From: Lachnospiraceae bacterium
GTDB lineage: Bacteria; Bacillota; Clostridia; Lachnospirales; Lachnospiraceae
Reading direction: 5' to 3'
DNA: 64,000 bases
Assembly: GCA_017465475.1 (NCBI GenBank)
Contig: JAFTWC010000029.1
Span: 20,957-84,956 of the forward strand
Both the position numbers and the translations under genes were made by a program. This document shows positions 42,792 through 51,117 of this stretch, in pieces. Every line of letters starts with the position of its first letter. Within the stretch, counting starts at the first letter, position 1. The notes under the pieces are model-generated. The model saw only the letters and a program-made list of their open reading frames with translations. It had not been told where the DNA came from and did no database searches.

Positions 42792-42820
42792 ATTATAGCG
42801 AAGGGGAGAAAACATTACAA
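42792..42820 (-). promoter_or_regulatory. Promoter of the SPL-fusion operon
   Basis: On the minus strand TTGTAA (42815-42820), 17 bp, TATAAT (42792-42797). Confidence 0.75.
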
Positions 42821-42956
42821 GGAAAAACGTGGTTTTAGAAAGGAAAATCTACTTTTTTCCAAAACATACTTGAAAATTTTTGCAAAGTATGAGAAACTAT
42901 GTAAGGATTTCAAAAAGATTGTTAAAAAAATGTTTATAGAAAAGGAGACAAAGAAC

Positions 42957-44486
42957 ATGAGCAAAAAGACAACGGTTCTGATGATTTTAGACGGTTACGG
43001 CGTAGAAAACAGTGAGAAAGGCAATGCAATCGCACAGGCAAAGAAGCCGGTAATGGATAAGCTTACCTCTATGTATCCGACGGTACAGGGTGAGGCAAGC
43101 GGATTGTTTGTAGGTCTTCCGGATGGTCAGATGGGGAACTCCGAAGTGGGTCATACCAACATGGGCGCAGGAAGAATTGTATATCAGATGCTTGTTAAGA
43201 TTTCCAAGTCCATTAAGGACGGAGATTTCTTCGAGAATCCGGCGCTGGTGGCGGCTATGGAAAATTGTAAGAAGAAGGGTTCTGCACTTCATTTAATGGG
43301 TCTGTTGTCTCCGGGCGGTGTACACAGCCATACGGAGCATATGTACGGTTTAGTTGAGATGGCTAAGAGAAACGGTCTTGATAAGGTATATGTACATTGT
43401 TTCCTTGACGGACGTGATGTTCCGCCGTCTTCCGCAGCAGAATATATGGAAGAAGCTGCAACGAAGCTTTCTGAAATCGGTGTAGGTAAGATTGCAACCA
43501 TCGCAGGTCGTTTCTATGCAATGGATCGTGATAACGCTTGGGACAGAGTGGAAAAGGCATACAACGCCCTTGTATTCGGTGAAGGCGTAGAAGAGAAGGA
43601 TCCGGTAGAAGCTGTAAAGAATTCTTACGCAAACGGTGTAACCGATGAGTTCATGCTTCCGACCGTAATTGAGAAAGACGGTATGATTAAGGAAAACGAC
43701 AGTGTTGTATTCTTCAATTTCCGTCCGGACCGTGCAAGACAGATTACAAGAGCATTTGTTGATAAGGATTTTGCAGGATTTACCAGAAAGAACGGTTTCT
43801 TTGATACGACTTTTGTATGTATGGCACAGTATGATGCGGAGATGCCGAATGTACTCGTTGCATTCCCGCCGGAAGAACTGACCATGACCTTCGGTGAGTT
43901 CCTTGCAAAGAATAACAAGACCCAACTTCGTCTTGCCGAGACCCAGAAGTATGCTCATGTAACCTTCTTCTTTAACGGTGGTGAAGAAAAGCAGTTTGAG
44001 GGAGAAGACAGAATCCTTGTAAATTCTCCGAAGGTAGCAACCTTTGATTTACAGCCGGAAATGAGTGCTTACGAGGTGGCTGATAATCTTGTGGATGCCA
44101 TTAAGTCTGAAAAGTACGATGTAATCGTAGTGAACTTTGCAAATCCGGATATGGTAGGTCATACCGGTATTATGGAAGCTGCGGTAAAGGCAATTGAAGC
44201 AGTAGACGAATGCGTAGGAAAGGCTTACGACGCATTGATGGAAAAGAACGGTCAGATGTTTATTTGTGCAGACCACGGTAATGCAGAGAAGTTAGTGGAT
44301 ACAGACGGTTCTCCGTTTACGGCACATACGACCAATCCGGTTCCGTTTATCCTTGTTAACTACGACGAGGCATATACCTTACGTGAAGGCGGTTGTCTTG
44401 CGGATATCGTTCCGACTTTAATCGAGATGATGGGCATGGAACAGCCGAAGGAAATGACCGGTAAGTCTCTTTTGATTAAGAAATAA
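42957..44486 (+). CDS. gpmI: Cofactor-independent phosphoglycerate mutase
   Basis: A 509-residue glycolytic enzyme that interconverts 3- and 2-phosphoglycerate using two Mn ions. Motifs are VLMILDGYG (metal), GQMGNSEVGHTNMGAGR (catalytic Ser), HLMGLLSPGGVHSHTEHM, HCFLDGRDVPPSSA, and ICADHGNAEKLVD near the C-terminus. AAAGGAG lies about 10 bp before ATG 42957; the longer frame upstream is AT-rich noncoding. The optimised codon use fits a highly expressed glycolytic gene. Confidence 0.97.
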   Translation: MSKKTTVLMILDGYGVENSEKGNAIAQAKKPVMDKLTSMYPTVQGEASGLFVGLPDGQMGNSEVGHTNMGAGRIVYQMLVKISKSIKDGDFFENPALVAAMENCKKKGSALHLMGLLSPGGVHSHTEHMYGLVEMAKRNGLDKVYVHCFLDGRDVPPSSAAEYMEEAATKLSEIGVGKIATIAGRFYAMDRDNAWDRVEKAYNALVFGEGVEEKDPVEAVKNSYANGVTDEFMLPTVIEKDGMIKENDSVVFFNFRPDRARQITRAFVDKDFAGFTRKNGFFDTTFVCMAQYDAEMPNVLVAFPPEELTMTFGEFLAKNNKTQLRLAETQKYAHVTFFFNGGEEKQFEGEDRILVNSPKVATFDLQPEMSAYEVADNLVDAIKSEKYDVIVVNFANPDMVGHTGIMEAAVKAIEAVDECVGKAYDALMEKNGQMFICADHGNAEKLVDTDGSPFTAHTTNPVPFILVNYDEAYTLREGGCLADIVPTLIEMMGMEQPKEMTGKSLLIKK

Positions 44487-44548
44487 GGGTTGTACAAACA
44501 AAAGTACGAAAAAAGTGTGGGAAAATGTAACAATTTAAAAAATAACTC

Positions 44549-44577
44549 TTTACAAAGAGGACAAAATATTTTATAAT
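44549..44577 (+). promoter_or_regulatory. Promoter of secG
   Basis: TTTACA (44549-44554), 17 bp, TATAAT (44572-44577). Confidence 0.8.
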
Positions 44578-44633
44578 GAATTTTGCGTTATTCTTTGATA
44601 AAAAGGAAATACTCGGTATTGGAGGTGTGATAA

Positions 44634-44870
44634 GTGGACGCATTAAGAATTATTGTGACAGCATTATATGTACTGATTTGTATCGCATTAGTAATCGTGG
44701 TTATTATGCAGGAAGGTAAGTCCGCAGGACTTGGAGCAATCAGCGGTATGGCTGAGACTTACTGGGGTAAGAACAAAGGTCGTTCTATCGAAGGTAAGTT
44801 AGAGCTTGCAACGAAGATTCTCGCTGCATTATTCATTGTTATTTCGTTTGTATTGAATATGAAGTGGTAA
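44634..44870 (+). CDS. secG: Preprotein translocase subunit SecG
   Basis: A 78-residue inner membrane protein that assists SecYEG translocation. It has TM1 (IIVTALYVLICIALVIVVIMQ), the cytoplasmic loop EGKSAGLGAISGMAETYWGKNKG, and TM2 (ATKILAALFIVISFVLN). It starts with GTG 44634, 7 bp after GGAGG. A strong terminator follows. Confidence 0.94.
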   Translation: MDALRIIVTALYVLICIALVIVVIMQEGKSAGLGAISGMAETYWGKNKGRSIEGKLELATKILAALFIVISFVLNMKW

Positions 44871-44884
44871 AACTACAAGCGTAA

Positions 44885-44934
44885 AAAACCCGAAGAACCT
44901 TGCAAAAGATGCAGTTCTTCGGGTTTTCTTTTTT
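44885..44934 (+). terminator. Intrinsic terminator after secG
   Basis: A perfect 14-bp stem AAAACCCGAAGAAC/GTTCTTCGGGTTTT with a 15-base loop and a following run of T. Confidence 0.95.
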
Positions 44935-45066
44935 CCGTGCAGGCAAAGTGAGCATTGAGGAAACGGATGCAAGCCGGCTTGCAAGACGTTATCGAAAAGC
45001 GAACGCGCCCACGACCGAGCGGCTTTGCAGCGAGGGTGGGCAAGGGGCGGAGCACCGCCTGCACGG
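44935..45066 (+). ncRNA. GC-rich structured intergenic element between secG and rnr
   Basis: A 132-base segment, clearly GC-richer than its surroundings, closed by the inverted repeat CCGTGCAGGC (44935-44944) and GCCTGCACGG (45057-45066). Inside are GCAAGCCGGCTTGC (self-complementary) and GCCCAC/GTGGGC. It could be a structured leader of rnr, a small RNA or a palindromic mobile repeat. I cannot assign it to a known family. Confidence 0.5.
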
Positions 45067-45095
45067 ATAGTGAAAGTAGAAAGAAAGTAGGGTAT

Positions 45096-47240
45096 ATGAC
45101 AGAAAAAGAGTTAAAAAAACGGAAAGAGCAAATTCTAAAATTTATGAAGGAGCCGGAGTATGTTCCCATGCGAAAGAGGGACATTGCGGCATTATTTCGT
45201 GTGCCGGTTGAAGCAAGAGAGGAATTATCTTATATCTTAGAACTTCTGTTGCAGGACGGCAGTATTACTATGGATACGAAGGGACGCTACCATGCGGAAG
45301 ATGTTTTGATTCTTTCCGGAGAATATCGGGGAACTTCCAGGGAATTCGGCTTTTTGTCTCCGGAGGACGGAAGTCCGGATGTTTATATCGAAGCCGGTTC
45401 CACATTGGGAGCATTAAACGGAGATGTGGTACAAGCGGTTATTTTTGAGGATACATCCCAAAAAGCGGGCAAAAGCCGTTTGGGCCGTGTTGTAAAAATC
45501 GTGAAGCGTGCCAATGAAATCGTAGTGGGAACTTTTTTTCGAAAAAAAGAGTACGGTTTTGTGGTTTCGGAGGATAAGCGCCTGGGAAGTGATATTTTTA
45601 TAGACGGAAAATATTCCATGGGAGCGGTAAGCGGTCATAAAGTGGCGGTGAAAATTACGGATTTCGGAAACGGTAAGCAGAATCCTATGGGGAAAGTGAT
45701 AGAGATACTGGGACACATCAATGACCCCGGAAGTGATGTGGTGACGGTGTTGCGTGCCTTCGGAATCCCGGAAACCTTTCCGGTGGACGTGATGGAAGAA
45801 ACAGAATCGGTGCCGGAACAGATTACGGAAAAGGAGTGTGTCGGTCGTCTGGATTTACGAGACGAAGTGATGATTACCATAGACGGAGAAGATGCGAAGG
45901 ATTTGGATGATGCCGTTTCCTTAAAAAAGACGGAGAATGGGTATCTTCTCGGGGTGCACATTGCGGATGTGACGGAATATGTAAGAGAAGGCAGTGCCTT
46001 GGATACGGAAGCAAAGAAACGCGGGACAAGCGTGTATTTGATTAATAAGGTAGTACCGATGTTACCTCATCGTCTTTCTAACGGAATTTGCTCGTTAAAT
46101 GCAGGAGAAGACAGACTGGCGCTTAGTTGTATCATGGAACTGAATGAGGAGGGCACTATTGTGGGACATCGTCTGGCAGAAAGCGTCATTCATGTCAACA
46201 GGCGGACATCCTATACAGAAGTGGCGGCACTTCTTTCGGCAGACGAGGAGAACAAAGAAGCACTGGAAGCCGAATACGGGGAAATCTATTCCATGTTACT
46301 TATGATGGCAAAAGTTTCCGGGTTACTTCGTCAAAAAAGAAAAGACAGAGGCGCCATTGATTTTGATTTTCCGGAAAGTAAGATTATTCTGGATGAGACC
46401 GATAAGCCGGTAGAAATTAAACCATATGAAAGAAATGATGCCACACGGATGATTGAGGACTTTATGTTGGCGGCGAATGAAACTGTTGCGGAGGATTTCT
46501 TCTGGCAGGAGATTCCGTTTGTATACCGTGTGCATGAAAGTCCGGATGAAGAGAAAATCAAGCGTCTCGGGATTCTGATTCAAAATTTCGGATATAACTT
46601 ACGAGGGTCAAAAACCGCGCCGCATCCGAAGGTGCTGCAAAGTCTTTTGGAAAAGGCGGACGGAAGTCCGGAGGAAGCACTGATAGCAAGGCTTACGCTT
46701 CGTTCCATGAAGCAGGCAAAGTATATGACGGAGTGTGAAGGGCATTTCGGATTGGCAACAAAGTATTACTGTCATTTTACTTCTCCGATTCGCAGATATC
46801 CCGATTTGCAGATTCATCGTATTATAAAGGAGAATTTGAGAGGAGAATTGTCGGAGAGAAGAAGGGCACATTACAGTGTCATACTTCCGGAAGTGGCACA
46901 GAATTCCTCTAAGACGGAGCGTAGAGCCGAAGAAGCAGAACGCGAACTTTTAAAGATGAAGAAGTGTGAATATGCCGAAGAGCACATTGGTGAGGTGGCC
47001 GAAGGAATTATTTCCGGTATTACAAATTACGGAATGTATGTGGAACTTCCGAATACAGTGGAGGGAATGATACGGCTATCCGATATGGTGGACGATTATT
47101 ATTGGTTCGATGAAGAAAACTATCGTTTGGTAGGAGAACGGACGTATCAGGTGTTTCAGTTGGGGCAAAAGATAGAAATAAGGATAAATCATGTAGATAA
47201 ATTATTAAAGACTATTGATTTTTTGCTTGTTTCGCGGTAA
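45096..47240 (+). CDS. rnr: Ribonuclease R
   Basis: A 714-residue 3'-5' exoribonuclease of the RNB family that degrades structured RNA and takes part with SmpB in clearing stalled messages. An N-terminal winged-helix region (about 1-70) and two cold-shock-like OB folds precede the RNB catalytic domain with [17 protein letters not shown] (Mg-binding Asp residues), then a C-terminal S1 domain ([20 protein letters not shown]). There is no Lys-rich tail. ATG 45096 is chosen; the upstream extension of the frame is the GC-rich element. secG-rnr-smpB is the usual order in Firmicutes. Confidence 0.96.
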   Translation: MTEKELKKRKEQILKFMKEPEYVPMRKRDIAALFRVPVEAREELSYILELLLQDGSITMDTKGRYHAEDVLILSGEYRGTSREFGFLSPEDGSPDVYIEAGSTLGALNGDVVQAVIFEDTSQKAGKSRLGRVVKIVKRANEIVVGTFFRKKEYGFVVSEDKRLGSDIFIDGKYSMGAVSGHKVAVKITDFGNGKQNPMGKVIEILGHINDPGSDVVTVLRAFGIPETFPVDVMEETESVPEQITEKECVGRLDLRDEVMITIDGEDAKDLDDAVSLKKTENGYLLGVHIADVTEYVREGSALDTEAKKRGTSVYLINKVVPMLPHRLSNGICSLNAGEDRLALSCIMELNEEGTIVGHRLAESVIHVNRRTSYTEVAALLSADEENKEALEAEYGEIYSMLLMMAKVSGLLRQKRKDRGAIDFDFPESKIILDETDKPVEIKPYERNDATRMIEDFMLAANETVAEDFFWQEIPFVYRVHESPDEEKIKRLGILIQNFGYNLRGSKTAPHPKVLQSLLEKADGSPEEALIARLTLRSMKQAKYMTECEGHFGLATKYYCHFTSPIRRYPDLQIHRIIKENLRGELSERRRAHYSVILPEVAQNSSKTERRAEEAERELLKMKKCEYAEEHIGEVAEGIISGITNYGMYVELPNTVEGMIRLSDMVDDYYWFDEENYRLVGERTYQVFQLGQKIEIRINHVDKLLKTIDFLLVSR

Positions 47241-47271
47241 ACTGAAAGTAGTGACAATAAAGGGGATTTGT

Positions 47272-47745
47272 ATGGCAGAAAAAAAGCAGGCAGTAAAGTT
47301 GATTGCCAACAACAAGAAAGCATATTTTGATTATTTTATAGAGGATAAGTATGAAGCCGGAATTGAGTTATTCGGCACAGAAGTGAAGTCACTTCGTATG
47401 GGAAAGTGCAGTATTAAAGAGTCATTTATCCGGATAGAACGAGGAGAAGTGTATGTGTACGGTATGCATATCAGCCCTTATGAAAAAGGAAATATTTTTA
47501 ATAAAGATCCGTTAAGAGTAAGAAAGCTGTTGTTGCATAAAAGGGAAATTCTAAAGCTTTCCGGGGAACTGGCACAGAAGGGATATACACTGGTACCGCT
47601 TTAGGTTTATTTTAAAGTAAGACTTGTAAAGGTTGAAATCGGTTTAGCAAAGGGTAAAAATCTTTATGATAAGCGAGAAACCATGGCCAAGAAGGATCAA
47701 AGACGAGAAGTAGAGAAAGAGTTTAAAGTAAGGAATCTGTATTAA
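47272..47745 (+). pseudogene. smpB: smpB, interrupted by an in-frame TAG codon
   Basis: The gene encodes SsrA-binding protein, which carries tmRNA to stalled ribosomes. The frame stops at TAG 47602-47604 after 110 residues (end GYTLVPL). The same frame then continues with [20 protein letters not shown] and [20 protein letters not shown] to TAA 47745. That is the normal SmpB C-terminus (157 residues in all). The stop stands where homologues have Lys (VPLKVYFK), so AAG to TAG is the likely change. The C-terminal tail needed for tmRNA accommodation would be lost. ATG follows AAAGGGG. Confidence 0.9.
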
Positions 47746-47777
47746 TTATTGTGGGTTACAAAGGAGGAGGTAATTCG

Positions 47778-48860
47778 GTGAAAAGAGTAAAGACTGCGCT
47801 TTTAGTACCGGGAATGATCATCGCAAAGGATGTTCATAATGCCAATAATATATTGGTGATGGGTAAAAATACAATTTTGACAGATGAAAGTATTACCAAG
47901 CTTACGTTTCACAGTATTTATTCAGTCTATATTAAAGAAGAAGTGGCAGAAGTGCCGAAGAAGCCGACTTATGAACGGACGTATATACCTTCCAAAATCA
48001 AAGAATCTCCGGAGTTTAAGGCGTTCAAGGAGAACTATGAGAAGGAAGTAGAAAATCTGGAGGTTACATTCCAGGATATTATATCCATGCAGTCTCAGAA
48101 AATCGGTATTTCCGAATTGTGTCAGAAGGCGACCAGTATGTTGGATGATACCAGAGGCGGTATTCATGTGTTTGATATTCTGCATAATATGCGGGATTAT
48201 GACGATAGTACCTTTAATCATTCCATGAACGTGGCATTGATTTGTAATGTATTTGCAGACTGGATGCATATGTCTGCCATGGAGAAGGAGATTGCCACGG
48301 TATGCGGCTTGCTGCATGATATCGGAAAGCTTCGCATACCGGAGAAGATTGTGAAAAAAACTTCCAGATTGACAGATGAGGAGTATGATTTAATAAAGAC
48401 ACATCCGATGGAAGGGTACAATATTTTGTTTGAGTCTCGTTTTATAGCCAGTGTACAAAATGCAGCACTGATGCATCATGAGCGTAGCGACGGTTCCGGT
48501 TATCCGCTGGGACTGAAAGGAAATCAGATTGATAAGTTTGCAAAGATGGTAGCTATTGCAGATGTATATGATGCTATGACGGCAGCAAGAGTGTATCGCG
48601 GAGCATTGTGTCCGTTTAAGGTGATTGAGATGTTTGAGCAGGAAGGCTTAAGTATGTTTGATCCGGAATACATTTTAGTCTTTTTGGAAAATATTGTACA
48701 GACGTATATTAAGAATTGGGTTCGCTTGAGTAACGGTCGAGAGGGAGAGATTGTTATGTTAAATAAACATAAGCTGTCTCGTCCGGTCATTTTGTGCGGT
48801 ACAGAGTTTATCAATTTGGCAGAGCATCCGGAAATCTCCATTGAAGAAATTTTAATTTAA
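47778..48860 (+). CDS. HD-GYP domain phosphodiesterase
   Basis: A 360-residue protein. An N-terminal region of about 150 residues, with a DUF3391-like start, leads to an HD-GYP domain: LLHDIGKLRIPEKIV (HD), HHERSDGSGYPLGL (the GYP motif), and AIADVYDAMTA. HD-GYP enzymes hydrolyse cyclic di-GMP or related nucleotides. No membrane or receiver domain is seen, so the signal is unknown. The start is GTG 47778, 8 bp after AAAGGAGGAGG; the track start upstream lies before the RBS. Confidence 0.92.
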   Translation: MKRVKTALLVPGMIIAKDVHNANNILVMGKNTILTDESITKLTFHSIYSVYIKEEVAEVPKKPTYERTYIPSKIKESPEFKAFKENYEKEVENLEVTFQDIISMQSQKIGISELCQKATSMLDDTRGGIHVFDILHNMRDYDDSTFNHSMNVALICNVFADWMHMSAMEKEIATVCGLLHDIGKLRIPEKIVKKTSRLTDEEYDLIKTHPMEGYNILFESRFIASVQNAALMHHERSDGSGYPLGLKGNQIDKFAKMVAIADVYDAMTAARVYRGALCPFKVIEMFEQEGLSMFDPEYILVFLENIVQTYIKNWVRLSNGREGEIVMLNKHKLSRPVILCGTEFINLAEHPEISIEEILI

Positions 48861-48881
48861 GTATGGATTTAAAAAAAGTGC

Positions 48882-48910
48882 TTTACTTTTAAGCTAAGAT
48901 ATGTTACAAT
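48882..48910 (+). promoter_or_regulatory. Promoter of rpsO
   Basis: TTTACT (48882-48887), 17 bp, TACAAT (48905-48910). Confidence 0.7.
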
Positions 48911-48927
48911 TTAGGAGCTTTCGGGCG

Positions 48928-48976
48928 AGCCGCTACTCAGAAGTCGGATACTCCAACCGCTTACTTAGTAGCAGGC
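48928..48976 (+). promoter_or_regulatory. Structured rpsO leader, possible S15 autoregulatory site
   Basis: GCCGCTACT pairs with AGTAGC(A)GGC to enclose a 29-base loop. This puts a stem 15 bases upstream of the SD AGGAGG. Leaders of rpsO in several bacterial groups bind S15 and block translation, but classes differ and this structure is unmatched to a specific class. Confidence 0.45.
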
Positions 48977-49005
48977 GATTATATTATAATTAGGAGGTTG
49001 CTATT

Positions 49006-49272
49006 ATGATTAGCAAGGAAAAGAAGGCTGAGATTATCGCAGCATACGGAAGAAACGCAAATGACACCGGGTCTCCGGAGGTTCAGATTGCAATTCTTAC
49101 CGCAAGAATCAACGAGCTCACTGAGCATTTAAAGGTTAACCAGAAGGATCACCACTCTCGTCGTGGTCTCTTAAAGATGGTTGGTCAGAGACGTGGTATG
49201 TTAGAGTACTTAAAGAAGAACGACCTTGAGGGATATCGTTCTTTGATTGAGCGTTTGGGCTTGAGAAAGTAG
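49006..49272 (+). CDS. rpsO: Ribosomal protein S15
   Basis: An 88-residue small-subunit protein of full length that binds the 16S rRNA central domain. Typical sequence: [70 protein letters not shown] precedes the ATG. It is monocistronic with its own promoter, leader and terminator. Confidence 0.98.
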   Translation: MISKEKKAEIIAAYGRNANDTGSPEVQIAILTARINELTEHLKVNQKDHHSRRGLLKMVGQRRGMLEYLKKNDLEGYRSLIERLGLRK

Positions 49273-49285
49273 TATTCAGAGGAGA

Positions 49286-49323
49286 ACGGGGCCGTCGCAT
49301 GAAAATGCGCGGCTCCGTTTTTT
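49286..49323 (+). terminator. Terminator of rpsO, left copy of an inverted repeat
   Basis: ACGGGGCCGTCGCAT, GAAA-type loop, ATGCGCGGCTCCGT, then TTTTT. The same 38 bases appear inverted, with one change, at 49537-49574. Confidence 0.9.
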
Positions 49324-49536
49324 GTTTGCAAAAAGTGTATGGGCGCCAATAACGAATCTCTTTTTGCAAGTCGCAACGCTCCGTCAAACTTCCTTCAAGA
49401 GTGGCTAAGCCTTTCGGGAGCGACCTCAAGCCTAAGCCACTCTAGAAGGTGATTTCGACTGCGCTAAAAACGCGACCCTTCGGGAAAAGCAAAAAGCAGA
49501 TTCTCTATTGTCAACCATACATTGAATCTATAGCAT
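49324..49536. other. Gene-free structured segment between inverted terminators
   Basis: This 213-base segment has no ORF with an RBS. It contains the inverted repeat TTGCAAAAAG/CTTTTTGCAA, a stem AGAGTGGCT/AGCCACTCT around a CTTTCGGGAG loop, and CCCTTCGGGAAAAGCAAAAAGC. With its 38-bp flanks it forms an element of 289 bp that may be a mobile palindromic unit or RNA gene. No promoter was identified. Confidence 0.5.
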
Positions 49537-49574
49537 AAAAAACGGAGCCGCGCATTTTCATGCGACAGCCCCGT
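49537..49574 (-). terminator. Terminator of pyrBI, right copy of the inverted repeat
   Basis: Inverted copy of 49286-49323 with one base different; its T run serves the minus-strand pyrI. Confidence 0.9.
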
Positions 49575-49579
49575 AAACG

Positions 49580-50005
49580 TTAGCCTCTCTTAAATTGTTG
49601 TTCACAGTACTCGCAACGGTATACACCCTTTGCTCGGTTTGTAAGCTTAAAGCGATGCGGAAGTTCCTGCTCGATGGAAGTGATACAACGTGGATTCTTA
49701 CAACGGATGATGTTGGTAACACGCTCCGGTAAGTTCAATTTTCTTTTTTCTGCGATTACGCCTTCTTTAATAATGTTGATGGTGATATTCGGGTCAATGA
49801 CACCAAGGACATCGAAATCAAAATCTGTATATCCTTCAATTTTTATAATATCTTTTTTTCCCATAACGTTACTTTTTGCGTTTTTGATAATTGCAACGGT
49901 AGCGTCTGATTTATCCAGTTCAAGGTAATGATAGATGTCCATGGCACATCCCGCTACGATATGGTCCATAACAACACCGTTTTGAATTCCTCCGATATTT
50001 AACAT
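49580..50005 (-). CDS. pyrI: Aspartate carbamoyltransferase regulatory subunit
   Basis: A 141-residue regulatory chain that binds CTP/ATP through its N-terminal domain and zinc through its C-terminal domain. The zinc Cys residues are in CKNPRC and, further on, CEYC. It associates with PyrB into the allosteric holoenzyme. It follows pyrB by 24 bp; GAAAGGAG lies before ATG 50005. Confidence 0.96.
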   Translation of the reverse strand: MLNIGGIQNGVVMDHIVAGCAMDIYHYLELDKSDATVAIIKNAKSNVMGKKDIIKIEGYTDFDFDVLGVIDPNITINIIKEGVIAEKRKLNLPERVTNIIRCKNPRCITSIEQELPHRFKLTNRAKGVYRCEYCEQQFKRG

Positions 50006-50029
50006 GGTAGTTCTCCTTTCTGCAACGAT

Positions 50030-50950
50030 TTAGTTTGTCTTAATTCCGAGTAAAGTTAAAATAAGTGCCATACGGGCATACACACCGAAATTAGCCTGTT
50101 TGAAATAAGCTGCACGCGGGTCATCATCAATATCGGTGGAAATCTCGTTCACACGCGGAAGCGGGTGAAGAACCAACATATCATCTTTGGCCAGCTGCAT
50201 TTTCTGCTTGTCCAAAATAAAGGTATCTTTTAAACGGATATAGTCCTCTTCGTTGAAGAAACGTTCTTTCTGTACACGGGTCATGTAAAGGATATCAAGT
50301 TTCGGAAGTGCTTCTTCTAAGTTAGAGGTTTCTTCATACGGAATGTTGAGAACATCTAATGTTTCCTCTTTTAAGTAGGTCGGAATCTGTAATTCTTTCG
50401 GAGAAATCAAAACAAATTTTGTATTCGGATAACGTACCATGGCATTAATAAGGGAATGTACGGTACGACCGAACTTTAAATCACCGCAGAATCCGATGGT
50501 GAGTCCGTCTAAGTGTCCTTTTAAGTTTTTTATAGTAAGAAGGTCCGTTAATGTTTGAGTCGGATGGTTATGTCCGCCGTCACCTGCATTGATGACCGGA
50601 ATGGAAGAGTGCATGGATGCAACTAACGGAGCACCTTCCTTCGGATGACGCATCGCACATATATCGGCATAGCAGGAAATGATGCGTATGGTGTCTGCAA
50701 CGCTTTCTCCTTTTGATGCAGAGGAAGAGTCGGCAGAAGAAAAACCAAGAACACTACCACCGAGATTCAGCATTGCGGCTTCAAAACTGAGGCGGGTACG
50801 TGTACTTGGTTCGTAAAATAAAGTAGCTAATTTTTTGCCGGTACAGCAATGGGAATACTTTTCAGGAGAGGAATAGATATCCTCAGCAAGATTAAGTAAA
50901 TCGGTTACTTCATCCGGCGACAAATCTAAAGGGCTGATTAAATGTCTCAT
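50030..50950 (-). CDS. pyrB: Aspartate carbamoyltransferase catalytic subunit
   Basis: A 306-residue enzyme that forms carbamoyl-aspartate, the first committed step of pyrimidine synthesis. The carbamoyl phosphate site [17 protein letters not shown] lies near residue 50, with [20 protein letters not shown] around 130 and [11 protein letters not shown] near 262. It forms an operon with pyrI. GGAGG precedes the ATG. The promoter region carries a long inverted repeat (see separate entry). Confidence 0.97.
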   Translation of the reverse strand: MRHLISPLDLSPDEVTDLLNLAEDIYSSPEKYSHCCTGKKLATLFYEPSTRTRLSFEAAMLNLGGSVLGFSSADSSSASKGESVADTIRIISCYADICAMRHPKEGAPLVASMHSSIPVINAGDGGHNHPTQTLTDLLTIKNLKGHLDGLTIGFCGDLKFGRTVHSLINAMVRYPNTKFVLISPKELQIPTYLKEETLDVLNIPYEETSNLEEALPKLDILYMTRVQKERFFNEEDYIRLKDTFILDKQKMQLAKDDMLVLHPLPRVNEISTDIDDDPRAAYFKQANFGVYARMALILTLLGIKTN

Positions 50951-50996
50951 AAAATACCTCCATAAGTCATTTTGTTTTAATCCTATATTCCAATCT

Positions 50997-51040
50997 ATTA
51001 TACAGTATTATAGTAACTTTGACAAGACCAAATAATACTG
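50997..51040 (-). promoter_or_regulatory. pyrBI promoter with CAGTATTAT inverted repeat
   Basis: On the minus strand TTGTCA (51020-51025), 17 bp, TATAAT (50997-51002). CAGTATTAT (51003-51011) in the spacer is inverted as ATAATACTG (51032-51040) above the -35. This flanking arrangement suits a repressor that bends across the -35; the cognate protein is unknown. Confidence 0.65.
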
Positions 51041-51056
51041 TTTTTGTCGGAAAAAG

Positions 51057-51092
51057 AAAAAGAACTGTCCCGGGAACGAGGCAGTTCTTTTT
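51057..51092 (-). terminator. Intrinsic terminator after uxaC
   Basis: AAAAAGAACTG/CAGTTCTTTTT with a GC-rich loop, T run on both strands. Confidence 0.85.
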
Positions 51093-51117
51093 CAAGAGGG
51101 GGGTATATTATAAACAA

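Noticed and set aside
43350-43958. Long minus-strand frames opposite gpmI
   Set aside because: They arise from the codon bias of a highly expressed gene on the other strand.
44955-45095. N-terminal extension of RNase R
   Set aside because: The frame is open but passes through the GC-rich hairpin element and lacks family sequence; ATG 45096 gives the normal start.
47602-47604. TAG as a sense codon (stop-codon recoding)
   Set aside because: TAG ends several intact genes in the window, so recoding throughout is not supported; suppression at one site cannot be excluded.
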